Below, piece after piece: positions 5,827 to 6,343 of a stretch of DNA of 6,343 bases (the stretch's first letter is position 1; every line of letters begins with the position of its first letter). The notes beneath the pieces were generated by a model. The model was not told the DNA's origin. It saw only the letters and a list, made by a program, of their open reading frames with translations, and ran no database searches. Source of the stretch: Butyrivibrio sp. (GTDB lineage Bacteria > Bacillota_A > Clostridia > Lachnospirales > Lachnospiraceae); contig JAILOW010000159.1 of assembly GCA_024690635.1 (NCBI GenBank), positions 1 to 6,343 on the forward strand. The letters are read 5' to 3'. Both the position numbers and the translations under genes were made by a program.

Positions 5827-5846
5827 GCCGTGGCTCATCCCTTTTT
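5815..5846. terminator. Perfect bidirectional intrinsic terminator between the peptidase gene and rplQ
   Basis: A 15-base arm (5815-5829) and its exact reverse complement (5832-5846) flank a GT centre. The GC-rich part is GGGATGAGCC/GGCTCATCCC, bordered by A-runs on the left and T-runs on the right, so each strand reads hairpin then U-run. It can stop the plus-strand peptidase transcript and, on the minus strand, the rplQ transcript, whose stop codon is at 5851-5853. The peptidase stop TGA (5824-5826) is within the left arm, so the end of the gene and the terminator share sequence. It makes rplQ the last gene of its operon here. Confidence 0.93.
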
Positions 5847-5850
5847 AAAA

Positions 5851-6343
5851 TTATACTAACTCAAGTACAACCATCATTGCTGCGTCGCCTTTTCTCTGGC
5901 CGATCTTGATCATTCTGGTGTAACCACCCTTACGATCAGCGTACTTAGGGCCATACTCGTCGAACAGCTTTGCTACAAGGTCAACTTCCTTTGTGTTCTT
6001 CTTTCTTCCTGCCTTCTCAGTAGGAACCTCGGTTACAGGATAAAGAGTCTTGAGGAGCTGACGTCTTGCGTGCATACGTGAAGGAAGGTCCTTCTTGATC
6101 TCCTTCTGAACAGTTGTATACTTTGTAACCTTCTTACCGTCTACAACTTCTTTTACTCTCTTGCCGTCCTTGTCCTTCTCAGGAACCTTTGCTTCAACGG
6201 TTACTGTCTCGAAGTTGTCCTTCTCCTTAGCTGCAAGAGTGATCATAGGCTCTACGATCTTCTTGATTTCCTTAGCTCTTGCCTCTGTGGTAATGATCTT
6301 ACCATTGTAAAGAAGTGCTGTTACCTGGTTACGAAGAAGTGCT
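5851..6343 (-). CDS. rplQ: 50S ribosomal protein L17 (bL17), 5' end outside the window
   Basis: The frame stays open to the window edge. Reading upstream of the internal ATG at 6246 gives ALLRNQVTALLYNGKIITTE and then ARAKEIKKIVEP, the normal N-terminal region of L17, so the true start lies beyond 6343 and about 15 residues are missing. L17 binds 23S rRNA near the exit tunnel opening. The C-terminal VAKLFDEYGPKYADRKGGYTRMIKIGQRKGDAAMMVVLELV region is typical (LFDEYGP, GGYTR and the ending ELV are the landmarks). At least 163 residues are visible against 120-127 in B. subtilis and E. coli. The excess comes mainly from a Lys/Asp/Val-rich insertion between MITLAAKEKD and LPSRMHARRQ (6088-6216). 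The frame is clean, so this is a real extension and not a frameshift. Confidence 0.96.
   Translation of the reverse strand, partial: ALLRNQVTALLYNGKIITTEARAKEIKKIVEPMITLAAKEKDNFETVTVEAKVPEKDKDGKRVKEVVDGKKVTKYTTVQKEIKKDLPSRMHARRQLLKTLYPVTEVPTEKAGRKKNTKEVDLVAKLFDEYGPKYADRKGGYTRMIKIGQRKGDAAMMVVLELV

Overview
The window looks like a chromosomal segment from a Gram-positive Firmicute, most likely a Lachnospiraceae member of the Butyrivibrio/Pseudobutyrivibrio type. This assignment is an inference from the protein sequences, moderate GC content, strong GGAGG-type ribosome binding sites and gene order; no 16S or other marker is present. The core is the well-known Firmicutes block at the end of the ribosomal protein cluster, read on the minus strand: rplQ (right edge, 5' end cut off), then ecfA1, ecfA2, ecfT, truA, rplM and rpsI.

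Right to left. Positions 5851-6343 hold rplQ, with an extra charged segment of about 43 residues compared with B. subtilis or E. coli L17. A perfect bidirectional terminator (5815-5846) separates it from a plus-strand gene at 5002-5826, which encodes a membrane-anchored M15-family zinc peptidase for peptidoglycan. This gene sits in opposite orientation inside the usually co-directional rplQ-ecfA1 junction. A 146-bp divergent region (4856-5001) carries a candidate promoter for each side. Positions 2337-4855 encode the energising module of a group II ECF vitamin/metal transporter (two ATPases and the T membrane protein), tightly packed (0-nt junction, 7-nt overlap), followed after 12 nt by truA (tRNA pseudouridine synthase). 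A near-consensus promoter begins inside the last codons of truA and drives rplM-rpsI through a structured leader of about 150 nt, where an L13-type autoregulatory leader is expected.

The left end (105-516) is a 412-bp gene-free convergent region between rpsI and the last 33 codons of a plus-strand tyrosine recombinase. It holds two diverged copies of a roughly 112-116-bp palindrome-rich unit. The copy nearer rpsI contains a strong long-stem terminator and the other resembles a decayed terminator. Two ORFs of about 100 codons on opposite strands across this repeat are probably spurious.

In function, most of the window is housekeeping: ribosome assembly (L17, L13, S9), tRNA modification and micronutrient uptake. 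The non-routine parts are the inserted peptidase gene, the repeat element beside the recombinase, the rplM leader and the L17 insertion. I see no evidence of a new defence system, CRISPR array or other novel multi-gene system.
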